Shown: piece by piece, positions 24,833-33,352 of the stretch
How positions within the stretch are numbered: the first letter of the stretch is position 1
Layout: the number at the start of each line of letters is the position of its first letter
Source of the DNA: Bisbaumannia pacifica
GTDB taxonomy: Bacteria; Pseudomonadota; Gammaproteobacteria; Pseudomonadales; Halomonadaceae
DNA: 64,000 bases
Assembly: GCF_007989625.1 (NCBI RefSeq)
Contig: NZ_BJUK01000014.1
Span: 16,543 to 80,542, forward strand
Direction: 5' to 3'
The notes under the pieces: generated by a model
The model's input: the letters and a program-made list of their open reading frames with translations, nothing else
Database searches by the model: none
What the model was told of the DNA's origin: nothing
Position numbers and translations under genes: made by a program

Positions 24833-25243
24833 CGGGATGCACCATCCTGGTTCCTGAGACATGAAGCTAAGGCATCTGGCTATTGCGTAGCCTGTCGACG
24901 TTGCCCTTTGGATCGTCGCTGGCGCTCCAGCCAGTCGTTACTCACTCATTCGAGTGCGCCAACTCCGGCATAAGAGATGCCGAAGTTGCGGGCGAGTGCC
25001 CGGCGAGTTCGCCACTGACGAATCAATGAAAGGGATTATCGAGCCCGGCCAATCATGAGTAAAGCTGAAGATTTTCATGCCCAACATCAATTTCATTCAT
25101 GATTGATCAGGGTGCCTCGTCTTCACCAACGAGCCCCGGCCACGCGATGCCTACAGTTTTCCCCCGACTCGCCGATAGCGTACTGACCAATTGGTCAATA
25201 CAAGCGCATCCGCCCTGAGGGTGCGCCAGCCAGGGGAATAACA
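24833..25243. other. Intergenic region between mesX and chemoreceptor gene
   Basis: About 410 bp with no supported gene. TGAA-GATT-TTCA at about 25064-25075 resembles a MetR half-site pair but with a 4-bp instead of 5-bp spacer. A hairpin (CTGGC/GCCAG) lies near 24921-24936. No riboswitch could be recognised by eye. Confidence 0.4.
25184..25197. promoter_or_regulatory. Perfect 14-bp palindrome upstream of chemoreceptor
   Basis: TGACCAATTGGTCA is a perfect palindrome 46 bp before the start codon of the chemoreceptor gene. Its size and symmetry suit a TetR-type or similar dimeric regulator. No regulator gene is adjacent. Confidence 0.5.
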
Positions 25244-27130
25244 ATGAAGCACCTGACGATTGCCAAGAAACTGCTACTCGGCATCGGCCTGAGCATGATC
25301 CTGATCGTCGGCGGGGTGACCGCCATTCAGTATCAGCTGTTCAGCGACCTGATCACCGAGCGGGTCACCGGCGCCGAGCTGCCGGCCACCCTCGAAAGCA
25401 TTCGCAACGACATCGACGCCACCCTGACCGGGCCGATCACCACGGCCCGGGGCCTGGCCGATAACGGCTATCTGCGGGAGTGGCTGGCCCGGGGCGAGTC
25501 CCGGACGGAAGGCCAACGCGCCGTGGCTCACCTCGCGCGGCTGCAAGAGCGCACCGGAGCCGACACCGTCTTCTATGTGTCGGCGCTCAGCGGCAACTAC
25601 TACACCGCCGAGGGCATCGCCCGCACCCTGAACCGGGACCAGGACGCCTGGTTCTATCGCCTGGTCGAGGGGGCCGATGCCCCCGAGTACACCCTGGATA
25701 TCGATGCCGAAGGCGGCGAGCTGAAGGTCTTTATCAACCACGTGATCGAACTGGACGGCGAGCGCGTGGGGATCGCCGGGGTCGGCTATACCCTGGACGC
25801 CATGGCCGAGACGATCGGCGACTACCGGCTCGGCGAGTCCGGCATGGTGTTCCTGGCGAACCGGGATGGCCGGATCAGCGTGCACCCCGACGGCGCCGCC
25901 ATGGCCGATCGGCCGGTGGCGGAACTGCCCGGCTGGGAGACCCAGGCCGCCGAGCTGCTGGCGGGGACGGGCTATCGCGACGCCACCCTCAGCGACGCGC
26001 AGGGCGCCGAGCAACTGGTCGCGGCCATCGACGTGCCCGGCACCGACTGGGTCGTCTTCGCCCAGATACCGCGGGGCGAGCTGTTCGCCGACCTCAACCG
26101 GGCGGTGCTGCTGGTCATCCTGATCGTGGCCCTGGTCATGCTGGCGAGCCTGGCGAGCCTGGCCCTGCTGCTGCGCGCGCTGTTCCGCCCCATTCGACGC
26201 ACCGCTGAGGCCATGGGCGAGATCGCCGCCGGCGATGGCGACCTGACCCTGCGCCTCCCCGTGCAGGGCCGGGACGAAGCGAGCGAGCTCGCCATTCAGT
26301 TCAACGCCTTCGCCGACAAGATGCATGACGTGCTGGCCCGGGTCAGGAGCAGCAGCGACGCCGTGCGCCACGCCGCCCAGGAGATCGCCAGCGGCGGCCG
26401 GGACATGGCGCGACGCACCGACCAGGCGGCCTCCAGCCTGCAGCAGACCTCGGCCTCGATGGAGCAGATCACCGGCACGGTGGAGAACACCTCGGCCTCG
26501 TCCGGCGAGGCCAACCGGCTCTCGCAATCCGCCGCCGAGCTGGCCCAAGGCACCGGCGACACCGTCTCCCGGGTGGTGACCACCATGGGCGAGATCCAGC
26601 ACGCCTCCGAGCGCATCGGCGACATCATCAAGGTCATGGACGACATCGCCTTCCAGACCAACCTGCTGGCGCTCAACGCCTCGGTGGAAGCGGCCCGCGC
26701 CGGTGAAAGCGGCAAGGGCTTCGCCGTGGTGGCGAACGAGGTTCGCCAGCTCGCCACCCGCAGCGCCCAGGCCTCACGGGATATCCGCGGCCTGATCGAT
26801 GCCTCCGGCGAGAAGGTCCGGGGCGGCACCCGCCTGGTGCGCGACGCCGGCAGCGCCATGCACGACCTGGTCGAGGTGGTGAACCGCGTGGCGGGCATGC
26901 TGGGCGAGATCAGCCACGCCACCACCGAGCAGAGCGATGGCATCGGCCAGGTCAATATCGCCGTGGCCGAACTCGATCGCATGACTCAGCAGAACGCCTC
27001 GCTGGCGGAGGAGTCCACCGCCGCCGCCGAGCAACTGCGCGAACAGGCCGACCGCCTCGCGGAACTGGTCGGCAGCTTCACGCTCAAGGACGAACCACGG
27101 CAAAGCCAACGCCTTCCGGCGCTGGCATAG
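25244..27130 (+). CDS. Methyl-accepting chemotaxis protein
   Basis: A 628-residue chemoreceptor. Membrane helix 1 (about 8-30) is followed by a periplasmic sensor of about 250 residues (33-280) that looks like a Cache domain (DTVFYVSALSGNYYTAEG, DQDAWFYRLVEG, ISVHPDGAAM). Helix 2 is near 285-310. A HAMP linker (FRPIRRTAEAMGEIAAGDGDLTLRLP) leads to a long coiled-coil signalling domain. The kinase-binding tip holds FQTNLLALNASVEAARAGE and GFAVVANEVRQLA. It ends without a CheR-tethering pentapeptide. The ligand is unknown; many Cache receptors sense amino acids or organic acids. Nothing in the neighbourhood fixes the signal. Confidence 0.92.
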   Translation: MKHLTIAKKLLLGIGLSMILIVGGVTAIQYQLFSDLITERVTGAELPATLESIRNDIDATLTGPITTARGLADNGYLREWLARGESRTEGQRAVAHLARLQERTGADTVFYVSALSGNYYTAEGIARTLNRDQDAWFYRLVEGADAPEYTLDIDAEGGELKVFINHVIELDGERVGIAGVGYTLDAMAETIGDYRLGESGMVFLANRDGRISVHPDGAAMADRPVAELPGWETQAAELLAGTGYRDATLSDAQGAEQLVAAIDVPGTDWVVFAQIPRGELFADLNRAVLLVILIVALVMLASLASLALLLRALFRPIRRTAEAMGEIAAGDGDLTLRLPVQGRDEASELAIQFNAFADKMHDVLARVRSSSDAVRHAAQEIASGGRDMARRTDQAASSLQQTSASMEQITGTVENTSASSGEANRLSQSAAELAQGTGDTVSRVVTTMGEIQHASERIGDIIKVMDDIAFQTNLLALNASVEAARAGESGKGFAVVANEVRQLATRSAQASRDIRGLIDASGEKVRGGTRLVRDAGSAMHDLVEVVNRVAGMLGEISHATTEQSDGIGQVNIAVAELDRMTQQNASLAEESTAAAEQLREQADRLAELVGSFTLKDEPRQSQRLPALA

Positions 27131-27205
27131 CCCTACGAACCCGCTGAGAAATCGCAGGCGGCACATGGAGGTCGGGCGCCGTCGCTCTCCGGCGATGGCG
27201 CCTCC

Positions 27206-28315
27206 TTATTCGTCCTCCCCCGCCCGCCTGGCGCCCCCTGCTTCTGCGGCCTCTCGTTCGAGCAGGGTGCGCTTTCTCTCCACGCCCCAACGGTAGCCGG
27301 AGAGCGCCCCGTCGCTGCGCACGACCCGATGGCAGGGAATGGCAAGCGCGAGGGGGTTGGAGGCGCAGGCCCTCGCCACGGCCCGTACCGCCTTGGGAGA
27401 GCCGATCCGCGCCGCCAACGCCGCATAGCTGATCGTGCTGCCGACGGGAATCTCGGTCAGCGCCTGCCAGACGCGCTGCTGAAAGGCGGTCCCACGAATA
27501 TCCAGCGGCAGTGACAGTCCGACACCCGGCGCCTCGACGAACGCCACCACCTTGGCCACCCAGGCGTCGAAGCGCTTGCCCCCGGGGATCAGGTGGGCGT
27601 TGGCGAACTGCTCCTGGAACGCCTGCAACAGCCGCTCGGGATCGCTGCCCAGGGAGATGGCACAGATGCCCTTTTCGCTGGTCGCCACCAGTATCGTGCC
27701 CAGCGAGCATTCTCCCAGGGCGAACTGAATCTCCATGCCCTTGCCTCCCTCGCGGTACCGCTTGGGGGTCATGCCCAGCATGCGTTCGGCACCGGCATAG
27801 AAGCGCCCGCTGGAATTGAAGCCAGCCTCATAGATCGCATCGGTGACCGTCTCTTGCTGCGTCAGTACCTGGCGTACACGATCCGCCCGGCAAGCGGCCG
27901 CGTAGGCCCTGGGCGTGAGCCCGGTGACCGACTTGAAGACACGATGGAAGTGGAACCGACTCAGCCCCGCCACCCGGGCCAGTTCGTCGAGCGATGGCAA
28001 CGCTTCGCCGTGTTCGATAAGACGGCAGGCCCTGGCGACGCGCTGGGCATGCCGCTGGGTCAAGGAAGCGGCCTGGGGACGACAGCGCTGACAGGGCCGG
28101 TACCCCGCCCCTTCGGCGGCGGCCGCATCGGCATGGAACTCGGCGTTTTCGCGGCGCGGCCGGCGCGATGGGCAGGTGGGGCGGCAATAGATCCCGGTGG
28201 TGCGCACGGCATAGACGAAGGCATCGTCCGCGGCGGCGTCGCGGGCCAGTACCGCGGCCCATTTGGCCGCATCGGAAGCGAAGCGTAGGAGGGAATCGTC
28301 GGATGTCTCGTTCAT
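27206..28315 (-). CDS. ada: Ada: methylphosphotriester and O6-methylguanine-DNA methyltransferase/activator
   Basis: A 369-residue bifunctional DNA repair protein and transcription activator of the adaptive response to alkylation. The N-terminal zinc domain has four cysteines (C44 and C48 in GIYCRPTCPSRRP, C75 and C78 in RPCQRC), one of which accepts methyl from phosphotriesters. An AraC-type helix-turn-helix follows (about 90-180). The C-terminal O6-alkylguanine transferase carries the active site AIPCHRVV (C328). Its length is close to the E. coli protein (354 aa). The start at 28315 is supported by AGGAG 7 bp upstream; a longer frame runs further but is not needed. An Ada-box-like palindrome lies 78 bp upstream. 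Confidence 0.95.
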   Translation of the reverse strand: MNETSDDSLLRFASDAAKWAAVLARDAAADDAFVYAVRTTGIYCRPTCPSRRPRRENAEFHADAAAAEGAGYRPCQRCRPQAASLTQRHAQRVARACRLIEHGEALPSLDELARVAGLSRFHFHRVFKSVTGLTPRAYAAACRADRVRQVLTQQETVTDAIYEAGFNSSGRFYAGAERMLGMTPKRYREGGKGMEIQFALGECSLGTILVATSEKGICAISLGSDPERLLQAFQEQFANAHLIPGGKRFDAWVAKVVAFVEAPGVGLSLPLDIRGTAFQQRVWQALTEIPVGSTISYAALAARIGSPKAVRAVARACASNPLALAIPCHRVVRSDGALSGYRWGVERKRTLLEREAAEAGGARRAGEDE

Positions 28316-28392
28316 GGCGGGCTCCTGCAGAGGCTGCGGCAATCTCCATGAGTGCAGGATGCGCCCCGACGGCGACTGGCACACTCCGCCTC

Positions 28393-28407
28393 TTGCTTTC
28401 AAAGCAA
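28393..28407 (-). promoter_or_regulatory. Candidate Ada-binding site
   Basis: TTGCTTT-C-AAAGCAA is a perfect 7-1-7 inverted repeat about 78 bp upstream of ada. It contains AAAGCAA, the element described at Ada-controlled promoters such as alkA, so autoregulation is likely. Confidence 0.6.
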
Positions 28408-28624
28408 ACTCACGCGCGCTGGGTGGCGAGGCATGCCCGCGCTTGCTCGCGTGACGGCCTCGACCCTCTGCCACTCTACCACGCCGATAGCGACCACCAG
28501 TGGAGGGCCCCAACAAGACAGTGAGTCGCACGACCTCCTCGTCGAGTTCCAGGGCAAGAAGCGAAGTTCCCTCATCGCTTCACTGACCTAGGCTGCTAGG
28601 GTTTCCCCGACCGGAGTAGTCGCG

Positions 28625-29584
28625 ATGAAGACGATCGATCGAACCATGGGGCCCATGGAGTGGGCGTTATTGCTGAGCTTGTCGATGCTGTGGGGCGGCT
28701 CGTTCTTTTTCGTGGGGGTGGCCGTCGAGGACCTCGGGCCGCTCACCATCGTGGCCCTGCGAGTGGGCCTGGCCGCCGTGGCGCTGAACGCCTGGATTCT
28801 CCTGCGGGGCCAGCGCATGCCACTCGACCCGGGGCTATGGGCCGCCTTCTTCGGCATGGGCCTGCTCAACAACATGATTCCCTTCAGCCTGATTGCCTGG
28901 GGACAGGGGCATATCGCCAGTGGCTTGGCATCGATTCTCAATGCCACCACGCCATTTTTCACCCTTATCGTGGCGCATGTCCTCACCCGCGACGAGCCTC
29001 TCACCCCAGGCCGCCTCCTGGGCGTGGCCATCGGCTTCGCCGGTGTGGTGTACATGCTGGGCAGCGAGGTTCACGCGGGTACCGCCAGCCACTCATGGGC
29101 ACAGCTGGCGGTGCTGGCCGGCGCCCTCTCTTATGCCTTTGCCGGGGTCTTCGGGCGCCGCTTTCGCCGGCTGGGCTGCTCGCCCCTGGTGGCCGCCAGT
29201 GGCCAGGTCACGGCCTCGGCGCTGGTGCTGATGCCCTTGGCCCTGGGGGTGGAGCGCTTCTGGCAAGCGCCCTGGCCGGGGCCGGCTACCTGGTCGGCAG
29301 TGGTCGGCCTGGCCCTGTTCTCGACCGCCCTGGCGTACCTGATCTACTTCCGCCTGCTGGCGAGCGCGGGGGCGACGAACCTGTTGCTGGTCACGTTCCT
29401 GATCCCGGCCAGCGCCATTCTGCTGGGAATAGTCGTGCTGGGCGAGCGGCTGGAGTGGCGCCACCTGGCCGGCATGGGGCTGATCGGCCTCGGGCTGGTA
29501 TCCATCGACGGCCGGCCGTGGAAGTGGCTCCGAAGCGTGGCCTACGCGTGTTGGAAGGCCCGGCGAGAAGGAGCACGCCGATGA
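28625..29584 (+). CDS. DMT-superfamily (EamA) transporter
   Basis: A 319-residue inner-membrane protein with about ten helices in two EamA repeats. The first opens WALLLSLSMLWGGSFFFVGVAVEDLGPLTIVALRVGLA, the second AQLAVLAGALSYAFAGVFGRRF. Such drug/metabolite transporters export amino acids, purines or toxic compounds; the substrate is not predictable. The gene end overlaps a broken copy of a small membrane-protein gene. It is divergent from ada across about 300 bp, which includes the Ada-box-like site. Confidence 0.88.
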   Translation: MKTIDRTMGPMEWALLLSLSMLWGGSFFFVGVAVEDLGPLTIVALRVGLAAVALNAWILLRGQRMPLDPGLWAAFFGMGLLNNMIPFSLIAWGQGHIASGLASILNATTPFFTLIVAHVLTRDEPLTPGRLLGVAIGFAGVVYMLGSEVHAGTASHSWAQLAVLAGALSYAFAGVFGRRFRRLGCSPLVAASGQVTASALVLMPLALGVERFWQAPWPGPATWSAVVGLALFSTALAYLIYFRLLASAGATNLLLVTFLIPASAILLGIVVLGERLEWRHLAGMGLIGLGLVSIDGRPWKWLRSVAYACWKARREGARR

Positions 29585-29900
29585 CCGATCCAACGCCTGA
29601 TTCCTCCCCCCTGCCTCCGCCCGCCGACGGCCCATCGCCGTGCCACTGATTGGCATGGCCCTGGGAGTGGCCATGTGCCTGGTCTCGTGGCTGGTGGCGG
29701 ATGCTCCCGGTCAGGGGGTGGCGATGCTCGCGATCATGCTGGCCTACGCGACAGTGATGCGCCATGGCCAGCGCTTCGAGACCGTCCGGGCACTCAGTCA
29801 GGCGCCTTACCGGGACGGCAAGAGACATCCAACGATACCGAGCCTCGGCTCCGCTCGGCCCGTCTGTGACGGTGGCTACGCTTCCTGGAGAGCCGAGATG
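29581..29900 (+). pseudogene. Broken, internally deleted copy of the membrane-protein gene at 31747
   Basis: From the ATG at 29581 the DNA closely follows the gene at 31747-32166 (ATGACCGATCC start, then the GVAM-LVSWLVADAPGQGV-MLAIMLAYATVMRHGQRFE coding stretch). A frameshift within the first 25 codons gives an early stop at 29649. After CTCAGTCAGG the two copies part: roughly 190 bp of the intact gene are missing here. Similarity then resumes in the 3' flank (CCGCTCGG..CCGTCTGT, CTTCC..GAGAGCCGA). The XRE gene that precedes the intact copy is absent. The tail of this copy runs into the end of the convergent tetR gene. Confidence 0.8.
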
Positions 29901-30451
29901 ATTAGGCGCTCCAGGGTCCCGACAGCCTGATCATAGGGAACCTGATTCTCCATCGTGGCTTTCGCCACTTCTTCGATCGCCCCAAATATCGCCACCAGCC
30001 GGTAGCTAAGGCATCCATCCGTATCACAGTCCGAGAAAAGCTCCCGATAGACACGCACGAAGGAGTTTCGAATATCGGTGCGAATATCCTTGTACTCGGG
30101 ATAGGCCATCAAGGCCGACACGATGGCTTCATACTGAGGACCACACTGTCTGACACAGTCAAAATAAAGCGCCACGACATGGTGCACTCGCTCCTGCAGA
30201 GAACGGGCCTGGCCGGCAACCCTCTGGCGGGTCACGTCGACCAGTCGCTGGTCGAATCGAGCGTATAACTGGTAGAGCAGGTTGGCCCGACTTTGGAAGT
30301 GGCTATAGGCCACAGGCTTGGTCACGCCCGCTTCCTGAGCGAGCGTGGCCAGTGTAAGAACATCCGCTCCATCGCGCTCGAGAATCACCAGAGACAGATC
30401 CAGTAATTGCTGTCGTCGCTCGTCCTTGGAAAGCCTCTTTCGCATCATCAC
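29876..30451 (-). CDS. TetR-family transcriptional regulator
   Basis: A 191-residue regulator with an N-terminal TetR helix-turn-helix (about 12-58: LLDLSLVILERDGADVLTLATLAQEAGVTKPVAYSHFQSRANLL) and a helical ligand-binding C-terminal part with no clear family. It sits 9 bp downstream of the AhpD-like gene in the same operon, so it probably autoregulates through the double operator at 31083-31116. The segment from here to 31116 is bracketed by the two copies of the small membrane-protein gene, which suggests later insertion. Confidence 0.9.
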   Translation of the reverse strand: MMMRKRLSKDERRQQLLDLSLVILERDGADVLTLATLAQEAGVTKPVAYSHFQSRANLLYQLYARFDQRLVDVTRQRVAGQARSLQERVHHVVALYFDCVRQCGPQYEAIVSALMAYPEYKDIRTDIRNSFVRVYRELFSDCDTDGCLSYRLVAIFGAIEEVAKATMENQVPYDQAVGTLERLIISALQEA

Positions 30452-30460
30452 TTCGCTTAA

Positions 30461-31000
30461 TCAGGATTCGGATGTCAACTCAACTTTCGGGAAGTCGATC
30501 TTGGGTTGCACTAGGTTGTTGACCCAATTGCTGAAATTGTTAATTCCCGTCCAGGCCACCACCTGCATGATCAGGGCATCACTCATACCCAGAGCCCTAC
30601 AGCGATCTTTACGCTCAGAGGAGCAAGCACCGCTATTCTCCATCACGTCGAGGGCCAGATCGAGCATCCCCTGATCCAGGGGATCACTAGCCTCGCCACC
30701 TTGGGCGGCACGGCATTCTTCCTGGCTCATTCCTAACTTTCGAGCCGAAAAGGTATGCCCACTAACACAATAATGACACCCATTCCGGTTGGCCACGGCC
30801 AGGGAGATTAGCTCTCGCTGCCGCTCACTCAACAAGCAGCGCTCCTCAATCGCCTCCTCGAATGCCAGATAGCCTTTCAGGCTCGCCCCATCGATCCCCA
30901 AGGCCCCATAGAAGTTCGGGACCATTCCATAGCGCTCCTGGAACGCCTTAAGGATAGGCATGGCAAGATCATCGGCCGTTTCAAAATTCACCGGTTTCAT
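30461..31000 (-). CDS. Carboxymuconolactone decarboxylase/AhpD-like family protein
   Basis: A 179-residue helical protein. The redox signature CHYCVSGH (C75, C78, H82) is that of AhpD-like alkylhydroperoxidase-related proteins rather than true carboxymuconolactone decarboxylase, which lacks the CxxC. The later segment MQVVAWTGINNFSNWVNNLVQ is typical of the peroxidase-related subgroup. A role in peroxide or electrophile detoxification, with the co-encoded TetR protein as sensor, is likely. The start ATG at 31000 fits the family N-terminus. The promoter region carries a strong double inverted repeat. Confidence 0.85.
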   Translation of the reverse strand: MKPVNFETADDLAMPILKAFQERYGMVPNFYGALGIDGASLKGYLAFEEAIEERCLLSERQRELISLAVANRNGCHYCVSGHTFSARKLGMSQEECRAAQGGEASDPLDQGMLDLALDVMENSGACSSERKDRCRALGMSDALIMQVVAWTGINNFSNWVNNLVQPKIDFPKVELTSES

Positions 31001-31082
31001 CGTTCACCTCATTCAACAGAAAATGGCAGGGCAAACCTTTCATCTAAAGGGATATGACGCTTTTCGGTATGAACTCAGCCAC

Positions 31083-31116
31083 AACCTACCAAAGGTAAGT
31101 ATACCATTGGTAGGTT
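31083..31116. promoter_or_regulatory. Double TetR-type operator
   Basis: A 34-bp imperfect palindrome with outer arms AACCTACC and GGTAGGTT. It contains two 11-bp sites of the form TACC-N3-GGTA at 31087-31097 and 31102-31112, 15 bp apart centre to centre. It lies 83 bp upstream of the AhpD-like gene start, the expected place for autoregulation by the downstream TetR protein. Confidence 0.75.
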
Positions 31117-31565
31117 ACGCTGCAACCTTCTTGCCATGTGACAGATTCAGGGCTTCGAGCCCACGCTATGCCCTGATCGCCCAACAGGAAAGCCCCTAGA
31201 TTTTCAACTCGGCTTATGCATGAGACCAGCCTGAAGAAGAAGGTGGCGATTGATTTTCTAACTTAAAATCATGATGTTACCAGAAGAAAACGTTTCAAGG
31301 GGACCACTCACCATGGGTGAAAGTCCATCTACCTGTCTCCCCTCCTGCAACGATTCTGACCGTATCCGAACTGAGCGACCGGCGAACCACCATCGACCAC
31401 GGTACGCTGCTGCTGCGAGAAACCCTCGACAACAATGGCGTGACCGACCTCAGGCGTAACTACAAAATCGATGCCATGCAAGAAAGCCTACTGCGGTTGG
31501 AGCCATGCATTACCAGCAAACCCTTCCAAGTTGACATGGCTCACCATGACAAGCATGCTTGTCAT
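31117..31565. other. Gap between TetR operator and small XRE gene
   Basis: About 450 bp. A reading frame from 31317 runs in frame into the XRE gene (a 149-codon frame in all), but its first 83 codons resemble nothing I recognise. It may be an N-terminal extension or a gene remnant. Otherwise I see nothing. Confidence 0.35.
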
Positions 31566-31766
31566 ATGAAAAATCGGATTCGTGTGCTGCGCAAGGCACA
31601 AGGCCTGACCCAGGCTGACCTGGCCGATACGCTGGGCGTGTCACGTAACACCATCAACTCCATCGAAGTCGGCCGCTACGTGCCCTCGTTACCCCTGGCA
31701 CTGAAGTTGGCAAGGTTCTTCGGTAAACCTGTTGAGGAGGTATTCGATGACCGATCCGAGACCTGA
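31566..31766 (+). CDS. Small XRE/Cro-type regulator
   Basis: A 66-residue single-domain helix-turn-helix protein: KNRIRVLRKAQGLTQADLADTLGVSRNTINSIEVGRYVPSLPLALKLARFFGKPVEEVF. This is the compact form often paired with a small membrane protein and seen in many bacteria. The ATG at 31566 gives the standard length; the frame is open further upstream but without a recognisable domain. It overlaps the next gene by 20 bp, with AGGAGG inside its own end serving as that gene's ribosome-binding site. Confidence 0.85.
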   Translation: MKNRIRVLRKAQGLTQADLADTLGVSRNTINSIEVGRYVPSLPLALKLARFFGKPVEEVFDDRSET

Positions 31767-32166
31767 CTCTTCCACCCCTTCCCCTGTCCAACGACGGCCG
31801 ATAGCCGTGCCGCTGGTTGGCGTGGCCCTGGGAGTGGCCATGTTCCTGGTCTCGTGGCTGGTGGCGGATGCTCCCGGCCAGGGTGTGACGATGCTCGCGA
31901 TCATGCTTGCCTACGCGACAGTAATGCGCCATGGCCAACGCTTCGAGATCGTCCAGGTACTCAGTCAGGATCCACCTCTAGATGAACGCCATGCGCTGAT
32001 CCAGCAGCGTGCCGTGGCGATCGCCTACTATGCAGTAGTTGGCGTCTCCCTGATTGGCTTTATCTGGGAGATGGCGCATGGGACCACCGGCGCCTTCACC
32101 TTGATCTGCTTCGTCGGCGGCATCACCCATATGTGCGCCACAGCGATCTTGCGCCGCCGCTTGTAG
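31747..32166 (+). CDS. Small four-helix membrane protein paired with XRE regulator
   Basis: A 139-residue inner-membrane protein with hydrophobic helices at about 24-40, 45-62, 95-112 and 118-133. AGGAGG lies 6 bp before the ATG at 31747, inside the XRE gene. XRE plus small membrane protein pairs of this shape (DUF2178-like) are widespread, and the membrane partner may modulate the regulator. A truncated, frameshifted paralogue lies at 29581-29900 and shares even the downstream flank, so the locus was duplicated. Confidence 0.75.
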   Translation: MTDPRPDSSTPSPVQRRPIAVPLVGVALGVAMFLVSWLVADAPGQGVTMLAIMLAYATVMRHGQRFEIVQVLSQDPPLDERHALIQQRAVAIAYYAVVGVSLIGFIWEMAHGTTGAFTLICFVGGITHMCATAILRRRL

Positions 32167-32473
32167 TTCGTCGAGGTGACGGCCAGCGATGACCAGCCTC
32201 CGCTTCGCTCGGTCCGTCTGTCGCAATGGCGAGTTGTCGCCATGCTTCCAGGAGAGCCGAAACGATCAAGCTCCCCATGAGGTGTGATGGTATTTACCGT
32301 TAGCCACTTGGCATCTAATTTTTAAAGAAAATGCATAGATCAAACAGAGATTTTATTATTCCAGCGGAGTCTCATTTTAGAGTAGAGGCCACCACATATA
32401 TTTAAAATATCTTCCTAGAAAAAACTCAATGTCAAAAAATTCAAACAGCCTCCTATCCGACCTCTGCTTTATT

Positions 32474-32496
32474 GAGCCCTGGGAGACCCAAGGCTC
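32474..32496. terminator. Hairpin downstream of the AT-rich methyltransferase gene
   Basis: GAGCC-C-TGGG and CCCA-A-GGCTC form a stem around an AGA loop, 10 bp after the methyltransferase stop. A run of three T follows only on the plus strand, so its function is uncertain. Confidence 0.35.
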
Positions 32497-32506
32497 TTTC
32501 AGATAC

Positions 32507-33268
32507 TTAAGAAAAAGCCTCAAACGTAATCACTTCTCCTGAAGCCTCATCACCATCAATCATCGAAAATGGATATTTATAGTCCAACGTAATGGAAACA
32601 TCTTTAAACCCGGCCTCATGCAACAAGCTCTTAAACTCAAAAACACCCCAAAAACGAAGAGAAAAAGTCTCCAACTCAGAAGATACCAAGCTTCCTGAAC
32701 TCCAGTGCTCGTACTTCAATTGAGAAACCGTAGTCTGATGCAAATAGCTGGTCTTTACTCTTGACTCTGTTAAAGTCAACATATCAATACCTAAATCCCA
32801 CATACGCGACGTAGGGCCAGAGTCAATCATACAAGACAATGAGTCTATATCTACAACAATCTTTCCAGATTCTGACAAGCAATCTTTCAAGCGCTTAAGA
32901 AAACCTAAGCATGCAACAGGCGACTTGATCAACTGAATAGATCCTGCTGGCATCACCACAGCAGAGAACTTCTCTCCGTAGACAAAATTTTCAAAATTTT
33001 TCTTGCTGACATTATCTACTAGATTTCTTATAGAAATCTCTTTCTTGCAGATATCCAACATATGAGGAGAGGCATCAAAACCATGGACTACATGACCGGC
33101 CTCAAGCAATGGTATAAGAAATCTCCCATTACCAACTGCAGGCTCTAAAATTGGCCCACTAGTACCCTTTAGACATGACAAATAAAACTCAACATCTCCA
33201 AAAGATCGGCCAATAGGCTTGTCCACATGATAAACCCAAGAGGCCAGAGAGCCATACTTGTTATCCAT
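32507..33268 (-). CDS. Class I SAM-dependent methyltransferase, horizontally acquired
   Basis: A 253-residue protein with the class I fold: motif I ILEPAVGNGRFLIPLLEAG (40-58), then HGFDASPHMLDIC, motif II/III around FSAVVMPAGSIQLI and a C-terminal segment with VSITLDYKYPF. These features suit small-molecule methyltransferases; no substrate is evident. The DNA is visibly AT-rich, unlike the host genes, and lies beside a NUDIX gene of the same composition. That points to transfer, probably as cargo of an older element whose decayed integrase lies at 33.9-34.6 kb. Confidence 0.75.
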   Translation of the reverse strand: MDNKYGSLASWVYHVDKPIGRSFGDVEFYLSCLKGTSGPILEPAVGNGRFLIPLLEAGHVVHGFDASPHMLDICKKEISIRNLVDNVSKKNFENFVYGEKFSAVVMPAGSIQLIKSPVACLGFLKRLKDCLSESGKIVVDIDSLSCMIDSGPTSRMWDLGIDMLTLTESRVKTSYLHQTTVSQLKYEHWSSGSLVSSELETFSLRFWGVFEFKSLLHEAGFKDVSITLDYKYPFSMIDGDEASGEVITFEAFS

Positions 33269-33352
33269 AATCCCTCCCTACTCCCTAGAAATTAATTCAC
33301 CAAGCGACGACTTCAAACCAACTTACTTAAAATAAAAAATAAAGAACAAACT

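Noticed and set aside
24833..25243. SAM or cobalamin riboswitch upstream of mesX
   Set aside because: No recognisable conserved core could be found by eye; a covariance-model search would decide.
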